Origin: Adineta ricciae
Lineage: Eukaryota; Rotifera; Eurotatoria; Adinetida; Adinetidae
Reading direction: 5' to 3'
Assembly: GCA_905250025.1 (NCBI GenBank)
Contig: CAJNOJ010000236.1
Location: forward strand, 1-64,000
Length of the DNA: 64,000 nucleotides
The notes beneath the pieces were generated by a model. The model searched no databases, was not told the DNA's origin, and saw only the letters and a program-made list of their open reading frames with translations. Below are positions 24,301-37,900 of the stretch, one piece after another. Position 1 is the first letter of the stretch. Each line of letters opens with the position of its first letter. The position numbers and the translations under genes are program-made.

Positions 24301-25530
24301 ATCGCTATCACGAGTTTATCTCTCTTCTTTCTTTTCCTCAATTATCAGATTTATCTTTTTTTGTTTTCTCTCTTGTTATTGCTCTCTTATTCAATTCGAA
24401 TTAACATCAGACAACAGTGAAAAATCATTCTTAAAAAACTACTAATCATCAAATGTCTTCGTCTCTCTCTTTTCCTCTTGTGCAATTGATCGTTTGTTGT
24501 GTGATTCACTCATGTTTCTGAGGACAAAAAACATAGATTCACATGGAAACATTGATTTATTTACTCTCTTTTTTCTTCTTTTTTGTACACACGCACCTGT
24601 TTGTTCTGCTTCTAAATCAATAAATCAATTTCTTTCAATTTGATCGATAAAAAACAGAGAGTTTTGCTTCTCTTCAAAAATATTTTTCCGAAGGATTATA
24701 ATCGTTTTTGAAGGTTGTAATTTAATAGAAAACAAGCAGAGGGATGAATATCAGCTGATTTCCTACGCGTTGTCAATAACAAATGACATCCATCGCGTGT
24801 TATTCGAGATGAAAATCTTCTCAGTGTGTACTTTAATTCACTTGCTTTTGAATGATGATAAATTATGCATGAAGATCTTCTGTTCCGAACTAATTCAATC
24901 GTTGCAATATTTAATCAATCGATATATGCAAATCATATTTCTAATAAGAATGAATTCTCGAGAGAGTTCAACAAAATTTTCTCAATTCGTAAGAGAGATT
25001 AGTTCGAGTGGTATAGACGTATGATAAACCTTGATGTATCGATTCTATTTAGATTGATTCGCTTGATACGCACGTTGTTCGATGAGAGGTAAACACCATC
25101 GTAATGTCGTTTCTTTTCCTTATATGACAAATGTATCGAGTCGAATATGATTTTCGTTGCGTGACAAACAAATCGTTTGTGAATCAAACTTTCCTTGCGG
25201 TTTATCATAATCATCGTATAGATTAAATTCACTTTTACTTATCCCTTCGAATGAACAGTAGAGATATGTTCTATGTTGCTGCGCCTGAAGTCATTTATTC
25301 ATCGGCATACCATTTCGTCCCAGATGGAAAGTATCGCGTACGGTCTGTGGCATCTTCTTTATAAATCGATATGACAGATGACCACTATTCAAGGAGAAAT
25401 TCAAAGATTGATCATGACATTTATTATCGGATTGAAAATGCTAAACGGTTGGAAAAATAATTGGAAAGTTAATTATCGCAGCTTCGTGTGAAAGAGAATA
25501 TAGATATGAATGTAAACGTTTACGAAAATA
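24301..25530. other. 1.2-kb intergenic stretch
   Basis: Starts with the Ral 3' UTR; an AATAAA near 24619 is a candidate poly(A) signal. The rest is low-complexity and shows no coding exon that I can support. Confidence 0.4.
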
Positions 25531-26103
25531 TCAGGCATCATGAGTTACTGGAAGGGTTTCTTCATACATCCAGAGAAAATTTCGTACATTCAACTCCATT
25601 GTGTAATGTTTTGTCAGTAGTTTGATTTTCTTCCTCATTTTGAATAAATAAGGATTGACATTGGTTAAAATATGAAGGCGACGGTGACGGCGCACATTCT
25701 TTATCCCAAACAAACGCAGTGGGTGATGATCAGTTACTTTTGTATATCGTTCAATAACATGTTCAATTACAGACCCGTCGATAAAACAATAATCGAAATC
25801 CGAATATTTATTCTCAAAATATACCGTATTACCAAAGTAATTGTCAGTTTCACAAATGTACAATCATATGCTGTATCATCAAATAAATCGAATTCATGAT
25901 CATGTCGTAGTGTTACGTACAGAGGAATATGTTTACAGAGTGGGTCATTATGTGGAGTAATGTGATCCATGTTTTGCATCCGATATCGACGAAATTTTTT
26001 ATCAATGGGACTACTTTTCTCAGCTAAATCATAATAATGGACATGGTCATCCGTCGACGGTGGAGAAAATATATGACAAAGTCGTTGTGTAGATGAAGAA
26101 TTT
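25531..26103 (-). pseudogene. unrecognised coding remnant in two frames
   Basis: On the minus strand, about 80 residues (from NSSSTQRLCHIF through HVHYYDLAEKSSPID to HEFDLFDDTAYD) run to about 25865. The protein-like texture then continues in another frame for about 110 residues (YICETDNYFGNTVYF to EETLPVTHDA). The two parts abut within a few bases, with no room for an intron, so a single-base indel in a host gene is the simplest reading. No start codon or upstream exon is clear. I do not recognise the family. A true small intron or a sequencing error are alternatives. Confidence 0.4.
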
Positions 26104-26519
26104 CACTAGTTGTCATCTATACAATTGTAAATGATTTCTGTAAATAAATTTTACATGTAATTGTATCAGTGGATATCAGGCTCATTTTCACGTTCGACTA
26201 TAGCTACTTCGCGAAACCTCATGATGGCAACGAACTTCATTAAGCTCTTTATCAGGAAAAGCCCGCGTACGTGTTTTCATTGGCTCGTCCTTTGACCAGA
26301 CTTGAGCGCGTATAGAATTATAAGTCACAATAACGATTAGATATTTTGTTAGTTGATTCTTCTCAGAAAAGGCTATAATCTGATTTGTTTTATTCGGTAC
26401 CTATTTCAGTGGTATTCATTCAATGGGACATTCACAAAAAATATAATCTAGACAGGAATTAAGAAAAAAATTGTAGTCATAAGCGCCCAAAACATCGCAA
26501 TAAAACTGAAATGTCAAGT
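26104..26519. other. short intergenic stretch
   Basis: Holds a probable poly(A) signal (TTTATT on the plus strand near 26388) for the FAD oxidoreductase on the minus strand. Nothing else is recognised. Confidence 0.35.
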
Positions 26520-28196
26520 CTAATCATCGGGATATCGTGTTCCATTGATTGTCCATGATGCTGGCGTAAATATTTTCACCAAAGCTTGCACACGTTTTAA
26601 ATGGGCTTCTTCAAGCATGTCAGCAACCTTTGATAGCTTGTTCTGCACGGCATACACTCCAACTACGCCAGCTGCTTGTCCAATAGAGAATTCTATCGGA
26701 TGTAGACGAGTTGCTGAATTCACTAAAAATGATTGTGCCATAGTCTTACCAATCACTATCAAATTATCTATGTCACGATTTGTCATGGCTCGTAAGGGTA
26801 TGTAAAAAGGTAAAATAGGATATTCTTCTTTTATATACGACGAATAATTACAATGCATTGGATGTATATCAGCGTTATAAGTACCAATACATAGACGATC
26901 TTCGAAAATATATCCATGTAAATCACGTGCATGTCCGCTGATAGTGGTAATATTCATAAGAAAATCTCCGACACCAATTGATCGACGTGATTCTCTTAGA
27001 TATGGCAGTTTTGCTAGGCCATGGCATGTGCCTGTTGCAGAAACTGAACGTACAAGTACAGTTCGATTTGTCCATTGAGGAGGCGAATTCTTTCGATACC
27101 AGTAATGATACCCATAAGCTTCTCGTTCTGCATTCTGAATGGCATCTAGGTTCACACCACCTTGCCATTGATTTGTATCTCGTTGATGTTGGGCATCCGA
27201 TAAAGAAAGAAAAAAGAATTCTTTTTTATAATCATTTCCACCCGCCCAATTTTGTATTGTTATATCATTAGCAGCAACAATATTTGCATTAGGTGCAGAC
27301 GTGTTGACTCGCCGATACGTCCATATACGTTCCCATGTTAAAGATTCAAATGTATAATTTGCTCCTCCGGTCGGTTCAGGCAACGGATTGGGTGGTTCAT
27401 CAGCAGGTGTCTCGCGTAATTGTTGAAGAAAATCGATTGTAAACGCTTGTCCACACGTCGAATCGCCAATACCTGATGTATCGCCATCGAAACGTTCCAT
27501 CACACCTTGCAGATAACTTGCATTTGATAAAACTAACGCCTCACCCCATGAACTACCATCCATTACGTATACTATGTTCGTAAATGATAATTGCGTCTTC
27601 ATAAACCATGCACTGTCCGTTGGTGAGTACCAATCGGGTAATTCTTCCGACAAAAATCGACACCGTTCAGTCGATGATTGAATTGGTGTGCGTTGAATAG
27701 CCTCAATTTGAATAATTCGACGGCCACTTGCATCTTTATCGATGCGTTTAATGACTGTGTTATAAAATATACGAGTGTTATTCAATTCAGGCACGATTGC
27801 TTCTGAATGAAACAAGTTTGGAATGGAGCATTTCGGTGAAACCCAGCATCGACCTGTATCGCCTAGGACAGAAAGCATTTTGGCAAAGAGAAGATTTTGA
27901 TTATTCATTTGTCGATCGATCGAACCGACATCCAAAGTAAAGTTTGTATCTTTGTCTCTCAATACCTGTCCGGCGAAATCTGGCGCACTCAATAATTCAG
28001 CTGTCAATTGTCCGCCAATCCAATCGGTTGGTTCAAGTACGCACGCATTTCCTTTCATAAATTTCGAAGCTGATAAAATTGCTCCCAGAGCAGATGTTGT
28101 TCCACCAACGATTAACAATTGACAATCATCAATCGTTCGAATGGAAGAATTGATCGATTGAAAAAGACACAAAATCATGAGCATGTGCAGAAGCAT
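26520..28196 (-). CDS. secreted FAD-dependent oxidoreductase, xanthan-lyase-associated type
   Basis: One uninterrupted 558-aa frame in a window where nearly every gene has introns. A signal peptide (MLLHMLMILCLFQSINS) precedes a Rossmann-type FAD motif, LLIVGGTTSALGAILSA, and then LEPTDWIGGQLTAE. The C-terminal part, NLIVIGKTMAQSF, ATRLHPIEFSIGQAAGVV, is typical of the FAD_oxidored family (PF12831) common in bacteria and fungi. N-glycosylation sites are frequent, as expected for a secreted eukaryotic protein. The substrate is unknown. Lack of introns and the family's distribution make horizontal acquisition from bacteria or fungi plausible, with a signal peptide present now. The codon and base composition is close to the neighbours, so any transfer would be old. 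Confidence 0.85.
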   Translation of the reverse strand: MLLHMLMILCLFQSINSSIRTIDDCQLLIVGGTTSALGAILSASKFMKGNACVLEPTDWIGGQLTAELLSAPDFAGQVLRDKDTNFTLDVGSIDRQMNNQNLLFAKMLSVLGDTGRCWVSPKCSIPNLFHSEAIVPELNNTRIFYNTVIKRIDKDASGRRIIQIEAIQRTPIQSSTERCRFLSEELPDWYSPTDSAWFMKTQLSFTNIVYVMDGSSWGEALVLSNASYLQGVMERFDGDTSGIGDSTCGQAFTIDFLQQLRETPADEPPNPLPEPTGGANYTFESLTWERIWTYRRVNTSAPNANIVAANDITIQNWAGGNDYKKEFFFLSLSDAQHQRDTNQWQGGVNLDAIQNAEREAYGYHYWYRKNSPPQWTNRTVLVRSVSATGTCHGLAKLPYLRESRRSIGVGDFLMNITTISGHARDLHGYIFEDRLCIGTYNADIHPMHCNYSSYIKEEYPILPFYIPLRAMTNRDIDNLIVIGKTMAQSFLVNSATRLHPIEFSIGQAAGVVGVYAVQNKLSKVADMLEEAHLKRVQALVKIFTPASWTINGTRYPDD

Positions 28197-30079
28197 TTTT
28201 ATCTAAGACAATACGAAAATAATGTGACTCTGTATGATTAATTTCTATAGTTACAATACCGAGTTTAGAAAATCATTCTTTAATCATTGATGTTTATTCG
28301 ATCATTCATCAGTGTTTTTTTAATCTGTTATCGAGATTCAAGTGCTAATAAAAACATAAAAACCCGTTCGATTGCAAAAAAACAGTATTATTCACTCGCT
28401 ATACAAACTCCTGTCCAAGTCTTCCTTTTCTCTCAATTGACCTTCTCGCAAGTCTTATATAAATAAATATACACAATACTGAACTTTATATCAGCGAGTC
28501 CGGCAGGGATGAAACATCGTCATCCATTAGCAGATTATTTCCTTTCATTATCATTCGAATATGCGTATATATATCGAGTCTACACAATACAAATAACTTA
28601 TAGGCTTAATCGTGATTTTTATTGTACTGTTTTTCTGCTTATTTTTTTAGTGTCATCGGGCGTGGCGGATAGAACGATTGTCAAATAATCTTTCGACGCT
28701 GTTGTGCCATATGGATATACAAAATATTTAGACAAGGAAATCAAAAACTAGCAGAAAATCTTTTGCGTAAATTTGCTGAACTTAATGAAATCGAAGCTAA
28801 CGAGTGGAAATGTTCATTTCCCGTAGAATTAGGAGCTAGTCAACAGTTTGGAAGAGGTTGTAGAAGAAAAAAATAACGATCACATACTAATTGTTCGGTT
28901 TGTGAATGAAAGATGTTTATGTAGAAGAGAAAATTAGATGAGGTAAAACTATTCAACAAATAGATTTTTTTAAAAGTATTTCGATTATTTATGTGTATTC
29001 TTCATGTTGCATTTTGCTTTCGTTTTGTGATAAGATAAAACTCGAAGATATGATACTTACATTCATATCTTTTTACTAAATTTATTTTACTTGGAACTTT
29101 TTTGTCAAGTATAAACTATTTTATCTGATGATAAATATTTTGTAGACGAATAAGTAGTTCCGTCTTTTACTTATTTATTTATTTATTATAAAATGAGAAA
29201 GAGTTCTGTACTATCATTAGCAGTATTGTCCTAGTATAACCACAAAACATTATACATAGTTGAGTACTGTTTTTTTTCTCTTATAAGTTCCAGTAAGAAT
29301 ATACTCGTTAAAGCTGGTATTGCTTGACATAATTAGGCGAAAGTCCTGTAACATGCTCCATATTCTGGTTGACAGTTTTCTTCTTTCTATCCTGAATGCA
29401 TAAACTTAGAGCAGGATAACATCTCTCTATACTATTATACACATTGATGTCATATAGAACAGACGATAATTGAAACTTATAAACTATTGCCTTCGATATT
29501 CGAACCATATTCGGTTAGAACAAATAAATCATCGTCTTTTGCCGACTTTGTCGCATTGTGGAATTCATATCCACCGATGATTGATATTTGACTTGTATTG
29601 TTCGAATAGTTGTAAGAAGATAGTTAGTAAGTTTTAAGGATACGCTTTCTGACGATCATTCGAGTGCCACAAATAGAACATCGAAAGACTAGTAGCGATA
29701 TTTCGATGAATTCTACGCAAAATGGATAACAAATGAGATTTTTGAAAAAACAAAGATATAGATAATCATGATGTCGTGTAAGATTTTCTTATCGATGGAA
29801 TGATTCGACGAAGAACGAGAAGAAAAAGATAAACTATACAATCTTCCGACTTTCCTGTGTTTACTTTTGTTTGTTATCTTTTACTAATCAGATAACAAGT
29901 TGTATGAAAATAAATAACGAAGTGAATATAAATTTTCACTTTTCTTTTCGTCAACCTTAGACCTTCAACTAATAAATCATCTACGATTTTCTCTTTCTTT
30001 TATGTATTCTCTAGATCTATTCTCATTAATATGAATATATTGATTCAACTAATAAGTGTATGTCAAATATAATCCAATC
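28197..30079. other. 1.9-kb intergenic stretch
   Basis: No gene is firmly visible. A plus-strand stretch at about 28673-28877 reads as roughly 68 residues with plausible texture (QKLAENLLRKFAELNEIE, then WKCSFPVELG) and ends in a basic tail, but it has no start codon, family or partner exon. A short ATTT microsatellite lies at about 29168-29190. Confidence 0.4.
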
Positions 30080-31507
30080 ATGATTTACTATCAAGTTTCA
30101 AGTAAGTCTTTTGTTACTTGACCGAAACCAACGCTGTAATGTAAATTTTGTTTTAGTTTTTTCTTTCGTATTATTATTAGTTACTGATATTACAAGTCTG
30201 ATCTATGCCGCAGATCAGAAGTCCGTGGATATTCATCTCGAACCTCCTTATCAAGCTGATCGATCATCGATAAGACCATCAATCTCGCATGCACAAAAGA
30301 AACCTAAACCGAAATTCGCTCAGAAAATGCATCTGATCAGTTCGTGCAATGGTTCGTATGTGAAAACCAATGGAACAACCTGTGGTCTGAAAGAAATCAT
30401 GATTGGTCGTTGTTATGAGTATCAATATATGAAATATCAACTATTTTTAACAAATCAATCGTAAGCGAATACTTTTGATCCTCTCTTACCGATGATTGCA
30501 ACATTTTTCCATTGAAGTAATGTAAAAAATTGTACCCAACTCTATCAAGCATTTGAATCCGCCGTTCGATATAAACCATACTGTAACATGAATATGAGTA
30601 CATATGAAAAATATTTCCAATTAGCTTTATCTGGTGTTCATGTTATCAATCGAGTAAATCCACTTAAAAATGAAAAAAAGAAGAGATTTTAATCTCTACC
30701 TGTTATTTAATCTTAGGCAATGTTCTGGAGTGGGACATATGGTGTTACACATGCTTACAGTGCCGATGGGGCTAATTATATAACTTTAGAAGATACTCTG
30801 GCAGCAGCGATGGCCAACGGTCTTGTGTGGTGCGGAAATGAAAACCATACGGATGGATTTGATTTTTTTAGCTGTCCGAATAATTGTAAAGATAATCGAT
30901 GGGCTGATCTGGCATTTTGGGGTTTAGCATCGAAAACAGTAAGATTAGATAAGAATTACATTGACTTACTACAAATATGTTTGCTTTAGTTCGCACAGTT
31001 AGCTGCTGGAGAGATCTATGTAGTCCTTAATGGAAGTCACGCCAACGATAGACCTGCATTTCGTAACAATTCCTACTTTTCTGACTTTGAATTACCAAAT
31101 TTTCGACGAACGGGCGAGTACCGTGTGACAAAAATCAATATTCTTCTCTTACATTCACCCGACAAAAATGTCACGTGAGTCAAACCAATGTGCATTCATT
31201 CTTTTCTATGACTTCATTTCGTGGTCTAAATAGGGAAAAATGCGGCGAAAAAAGTTTAGTTCAATTAGAAAATTTAATATTAGCCCAAGGTTTTCAATAT
31301 GCATGCAAAGATGATCCAGAAGAATTAATTTTAATCATGTGTGGTAATCAATGGAAAGCACGAGAATGTCAAATAGCGCGACATGTATTGCGGCAAGCTT
31401 GGGATAAGAAACTATATGGCACATCTCTGAGCAAACGAAACTCTCATTCGTTTTTACTAGTTTGTTTAACTGCTCTCGCCGAAATATTCTTTCTAGTAAA
31501 GTTTTAA
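30080..31507 (+). CDS. ADP-ribosyl cyclase / CD38-family NAD glycohydrolase
   Basis: Six exons: 30080-30101, 30157-30460, 30518-30653, 30717-30938, 30990-31174 and 31234-31507, 380 aa. The tiny first exon completes a signal peptide or signal anchor (MIYYQVSIFSFVLLLV). The family makes cyclic ADP-ribose and related calcium messengers from NAD. Active-site elements are all visible: AMFWSGTYG (first catalytic Trp), ITLEDTL, GLVWCGNEN, LAFWGLASK (second Trp), LNGSHAND, and the Glu in FSDFELPNF. The C-terminal Cys pairs (EKCGEKSLVQLEN, YACKDD, IMCGN, ARECQI) resemble Aplysia cyclase. The last 20 residues are hydrophobic, suggesting a GPI anchor as in vertebrate BST1/CD157. Catalytic competence is likely. 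Confidence 0.92.
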
Positions 31508-31979
31508 TAGAAAAAATAATATGTTCAATTGAATATTCTCTTTCTTCATTGATGATTAATTGAAATCGATCGATTCTTCTCATTAAACAAGACATCACGA
31601 TCTGATCGAATAATCGTGTTCATTCAAGATCACAACTATATTCATAGATAAAACGAATGCACGTTTTATTCCAAGTAAAATTCTACGATATAGATACAAT
31701 GCATTGAAAGAAGAAAACAAGGCACACAAGAAAGAAACACTTGTTGTTATTTATTTGCGTATACATCCAGCACCACGAAAATTCACAAGTAGGACACACA
31801 ATTGACTGATTTTAAACAACCGTCGTTGGACTATCGTGAGCAAGGACGAGCTAAAACATAGAAGAAGAGAATCAATCGAGTGGTCTGGCGAGTTTCAGTG
31901 AAAGTCAATAATGTAATTCATCGCCAAAAGCCCATTAAAAAAAGAGAGCGGTTATTCTCATGCTGACACAAAAAAGACA
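31508..31979. other. convergent 3' intergenic region
   Basis: Between the 3' ends of the ADP-ribosyl cyclase and liprin-beta genes. Candidate signals only; no coding exon seen. Confidence 0.4.
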
Positions 31980-34900
31980 TCAATCACTCATGCAAATCTT
32001 TTGATACAAATAAAAATGAGCAGCAAAACCCACTTCATCCTCAACAGTATCAGCCAATGATGCTTCTTTGCGCGGAAAACGCTAAATTATATAACGGAAA
32101 TATTGAGCAAAAGTAAAGAATGATGTGAGAGAGGAGTTAAAGAAGGATCGATTGTTTTAGTCAAATCAAAGTTTTTACCTTTAAACTAGGTGATATTCCA
32201 TTTGGAATGCCATTTTCATTCATAGGACAAACTAAATCATCGGCTTCGACAGAACGCGTTCTGCGATGAGCAAATAAGCCACGTGAAAACTTGATTTTCG
32301 TATGTGCAGTCAATGATTGATAGTTCGGCGACTTTTCATACTGATTTTTACGAGTTTGTAAATCATTGCCGATTAATTCTTGAAAACGCATTGTTAGATG
32401 GCGTCTTAACAACGTTTTGGACATTGGAATCGAGAGAATTTCGGCCAGTGTCGAAGCATTGAAACGTAACTCAAGTATCTACAGTTAAAGGAAACGTCGA
32501 TTTTTCGAAGAAAAAAAAATGAAACTTTCTCTTACAATCAAAGCACCGCAAACACCTGACCCACGCAGATTTGGTGCGTATTCGGATAAATCAATTGATC
32601 GTAACCATTCCATAACACGATGATTTGACCAATGCATTATTTCTGTCATGTCATTTTTATCCTCTGGACTTGGCCGTCGTTTGATACTAGACGGATTGAA
32701 ACCATTTAAACGTAAAACTTGAATTGCACGCTTTATACTCAAATGATGAAGCTCATTTGTTATATTCAAGTAGACAATATCATCCTAAAATTCGATTTGA
32801 ACGTCAAATATGGATGACCAGTGATCAGATTATCTTACCAAGGTTAGATTATTCAGGAGACGACCATCGACTTTGGATTCAGCAAAATATTCTTTATATT
32901 GAGGTAAACCGATATCATCAAGCCATTCTTAAATAATACATAGAATATACCATTTATCTGAGTATATTAAACATTTTTACTTTGAACCCAATGTGTATCG
33001 AGAATGTTCGCTTCAGTTTGTCGTGTGCATAGACCATTTAGACACAATTGCAGCTTTTTCCGATGCAATGGATTACGCATACCGATTTTCTAGATGATAT
33101 ACACAAGCTGTTAACAATGAAGCTTGATTGATTTCGTTACCTTTTCCAATTCTGAGGGCGTAGCATGTAGAAGTTGAAGGCCATTTTTAAAATGTTTACG
33201 ACATTCACTTGCGTATTGGCCAAGTCCAATCCCATACAACCAATTGACAATTTGTTCGGTTTGCCAACGAGAAAATGTCGTTTCCAAAGCGCTGAAACAG
33301 AAGGCAATCCAAATACACTTTTCTCTTCTCTGCTCATCTCGCAACATTTATGGTCGAATGTCTTCCGTGATATTTTATGTTTAATTAGAGACATTCTATA
33401 ATATCAACATAGACTCTCATTAGCATGTTACAAGGGCAAATTTATGGAAATAAACATTGCGAAGTTTTTTCCCGTCATATGGAAAATACCTTTAAGACAA
33501 AAGATAGCAGCTGAGCTTTGCCTTACCTCAGTGGTTTCATCGATGTTTTTCCTCCACTAGTAGTTGCTCGTAATCCACCACGTTGAAATGGACTTGGACT
33601 TGGATTTTCACTATCTTCACGGAAATTTCCTGAATTCGTTCGAATGATTCTACAATGACTGATGTTTACATACGAGTTCACCTAATCTCTTTTGCTTTAC
33701 CTTCCAAAAATACTGCGTAATCCTTTCGCACTTGATGATTTGCTTTTATCCAGATTCGTTGCTGCTGATTTTTTATAAATCGAATATTTATGACTCGGTC
33801 CGTCCGAGATATAACCACTTTGATCATCTAAACTCACACAAAGTCGTTCTTATCTTAACAATTCATTTCATACATACATGTACGATTCATTCTATCGTCG
33901 GAGGGAAGCGTTCGAATCATTGAGGACTGCTGCTGTTGTTGTTGTTTATCACGAATAGGTGTCTAAATGTGAACGAAAACCAATTGTTTCATTTGTCTTT
34001 CATTCGACGAACTCTTACATTAGTTAATTCTCTTGTCATCATTGGTTCAGCACTTGAAGCCTAAGATAAGAAAAATTTCGATCGATGAGTTTGATAGGAG
34101 CTATTTACTTACACGTTGCAAAACGTCAAGTTTCAATTTTGATAAAGGATTTTGATAAGAATTCAGACAAGAATCATGACCATTGTGTGATGATCGTGTT
34201 AATAAACAGGAGGATGACGAAGGGGGCTTCTGAGATGATGATGGCTATTAAAAACAAAAGGAATAAAAAAGATAGTCTTATCAACGATGTATATGATTAC
34301 CGGTGAATCTTTATCACTATTAACAGATGGTAATGAATTTGAATCGGAATTATCACCGTCTGCTTCGTAACCAGGTCGTTGAATGTTATTATTATTGTTG
34401 TTATTAACTGAATAATCGATCAATAAATTCTATTTATTTGCTTTTCTTGCAATATTTACCAGAATGCTCGATCTTTTTCGTAGCTAACGATGAAGATGTT
34501 GACGATGGTATTTCGTTTGGGGGTAGGATGGCAGATAATCCAATTGATTGATATTTTGATATCTGACTTTGTAAATCTTCGATCTTTCTTTCCTGAAACA
34601 GATGTATATACATATATCAAGTAGACAACGAGTAATTATAGTGTCGTAATTACTTTTTCGTCGTTTGATTTGACGAGCGATTCAATACGTCGTTTCAAAC
34701 GTTCGATATCGTTTTCTAGGAAAGATAGATAGAATTGTTTGTTAATGACATTGGAAAAGGAAATGGAGAAACAAATATGAACAAATGTGAATGTATGAAT
34801 AGAAAACGAAGACGAAAAATAGACCAACAGAAGGCGATAGAAAAGAAAAGAAACGTTGATAGTTTGAACTCGGCAATACGCGAATGTAGAATGACCTCGA

Positions 34901-37900
34901 CAATCATCAGCTGACACACTCGTACACGTACGCATACAGATCGCCATTCTATATTATCACTTTTCCTTCTTCTTGTTCGTACTTACCACGACGAATAGAA
35001 AATTGTGCTGGATATCTAGGCGGAAGTGAACTATTTCCAACATGTGAAAAGGACAAGCTCCATGGTTTAGAATTGATTTCAGACGTGAGGAAGGACGACA
35101 TTTGATTTCTAGACAATGTTCTTCAGTTAGAAATCCAGTAGAGCACGAGATAATTGCTTGATCGATCGGACAATCTTGTACATAGATATCGTGCAAATAA
35201 CGAGAGAGAAAAAGAAAGGGAAATATAATAGGAGAAAGAAGAATCTAATATAAAGAAGAGAACAGAAAAATATCCAGGAAAACAGTACTAACAACAACGA
35301 CAGAATCATCATCATCATCACTATCATCGTGATGTGTCTCCTCTCCCTATTGCCTCGTTCTTGTCCATAAAGAACGTTTAACCTTGCCTTAGAGAGATTG
35401 ATCAAATAGAAATAAACTCATATAAATGTCTTTTCTTTCTACGAAATAGCCGAAGACTACTTGCTTCATTAAACTTTTCTTACCCATAACTGATGACGGA
35501 GTGGCACGTCCATTCAATGCTGATGTTGATCGCGAACTGATCCAGTCGTGATTACCATTAGCTAGACGACACTTATATGCTTCGTTTTCTTCCTTGAAAT
35601 CATAAAGTTATCTTGAACAATCACAAGTCGAAATCGAACAAACATACTTGAAGTCGACGAACTTTATCTTCAAGTTCATAACGTTCTTTCTCCAGTGTAT
35701 CCAGTCGAATTTTAAAATGATTGATTTCATTTAAAAACTGCGATGAATCAATCATAGTTTGCGACGGATCCTAAAATCATCAATGACGAATGTTGCTGAT
35801 TTCCTTAACAATTCACACATAAACTTTCTTATATAAATATCAGAAATTCTGTTTCTCTATCATTAACATATATACTTAACTAACCTTTAGTTTTTTCGAT
35901 GACATTATTCCACTTGTGTGCTGCCGTAAAAGCATAGCTTGGGTATTATCACCGTTGTTAGTATTACTATGACTGAAATTGCTACACGAGAGTGTCTTAA
36001 CTACGAGACTCATTTTCGAATCAAATGAACGAATGCGACTGTTGGATTAAATACTGACCATGGCGAAGGTACGAAAAGTACAGGCGTAGACAAGCCAAGC
36101 ATCAACCTGCTCTCTGTTGCTTTCTCCTTCTCACTTTTTTTCTTCTTTCCTTTACTATTATTTTCGTATTTTTCTTTGCCTTTCTTCTTCTTCTTCTTTC
36201 TCACTCCTTTGTGTGTGTCCTTCTTTGCCTAGGAGTGTTCTGTTTTCGACAAAGTTGATGACGACGACGACGACGACTCACACATTCAATATGTACATAC
36301 ACATTCGGCATCTGCAATTACATTGAGCAACTACGGATGTGTACGCGAGTATAACCAATGCACAAGTCTATTTCATTGTTCTTTTTCTTTATCGATATAT
36401 ATATATATACATATATTGTGCATCTGATTCAGTATGTCTGACCGAAGTAATATTGCTTTTGTACTATTCTGCTCGAGCCATCTAATGAGACGGATAGAGA
36501 GAGAGAGAAGAAAGAATACATACGTGTTGAATAAAAGATGGCTGCTGATGAACATGTTTAGGATGAATATGCGAAGTATTTGTTATTGAATTTCGATACT
36601 TGGGTTTGGTTCGACGTTGTAATTTTTCGTATTCTTGAAGAGTATCTTGTTGAAGTTCTAATTTTTCACTTAAAACTTGAATTTGCAAATTTAATGAACT
36701 ACGTTCATTTTCCAGCCGATGTAACTTTTCTGTCAAACGATTCGAATCCTAATCATACATAACATACAGACAATTAGCTATGTGGAAAACTCATCATTGA
36801 ACATCTGGACCAATCAAACCATGAAAAAAAAATGAGATAATTCTTTATTTTTTCAATCGAAGACTCAATCTGTTGTCTCCATGTGTGATTGTATACGTTG
36901 GAGAGGCGATGTTTTTTTAAGACGAGAAAAGGTCTCTTTTGTTTTCTTTTTCTTCTTATATTCTTAATCATCTTTCCGCAACAGACACTGCGCTTTTTTC
37001 ATCATGCAAAATTCCGTTGTATAATTAGATAGCAAACAAAAAAAAAACTATTCTTACCCAGAATGGTTCCATAGGAAAATGTTGTTGTTTATCATCTCGT
37101 GGCATCTCATCTATCGTGTATGATACTGGGAGAAGTTAATGAACACGATAGTACTCATTTTCTTTCCTTCTTTCTTCTTACTGCATGCACATATGTTTTA
37201 TAGCTTTCTGAACAAGATCAGGCAGACCAATGAACTGAATGTATATCTTGATGTACGTAGGAGAAAGTGTGCTGGCATGTATATAAGAGAAGGAAAAGGG
37301 CCAAAGAGAAAGACCGATAACAGACAGCGATATGTCACAGATATGTCGAGAGATGAATGGTATAAAAGTTGATGCAATCAATGTACAAATCGGAATCGAA
37401 AGAAGAAAATGAACATTGGTACATGTCAACATCATTTGTTCGAATGACAAGACGAGAAGAAATTTAATTAGGAGTAATGAATTGAAAGTCGAGCCAAGAA
37501 GAAAAGGAAGAAGAAGTTTTCTCTGTACTCTTCATTTATTTTATGGAATAATGTATCATAATGATCAATTGCTTTTTCTTTCTATCTTGTCTTCGCTGAC
37601 ATCTCGATCTAATCAAAGTCTACATTCAGTATCTTGTTATTTATAATTATTATTTATTATCATTTGATATCGATTAGACATCGATTAAGACCTCGCTTTT
37701 TTATTCGCAGTAGATGATGCATTGATAAGAAAACGAATTAATCTTACCGTTGATTTAGAAACACAAGAATAATCCGCAATATTCAACGATAATTCTGTCC
37801 GATATCGCTGATGGTTGAGTAAATTTGCCTCGAGTTCTTCCGTCTTGTTGTTATTTAGAATATTACTATTTACCGTCGTCAGATTAACATTAGGCATTGA

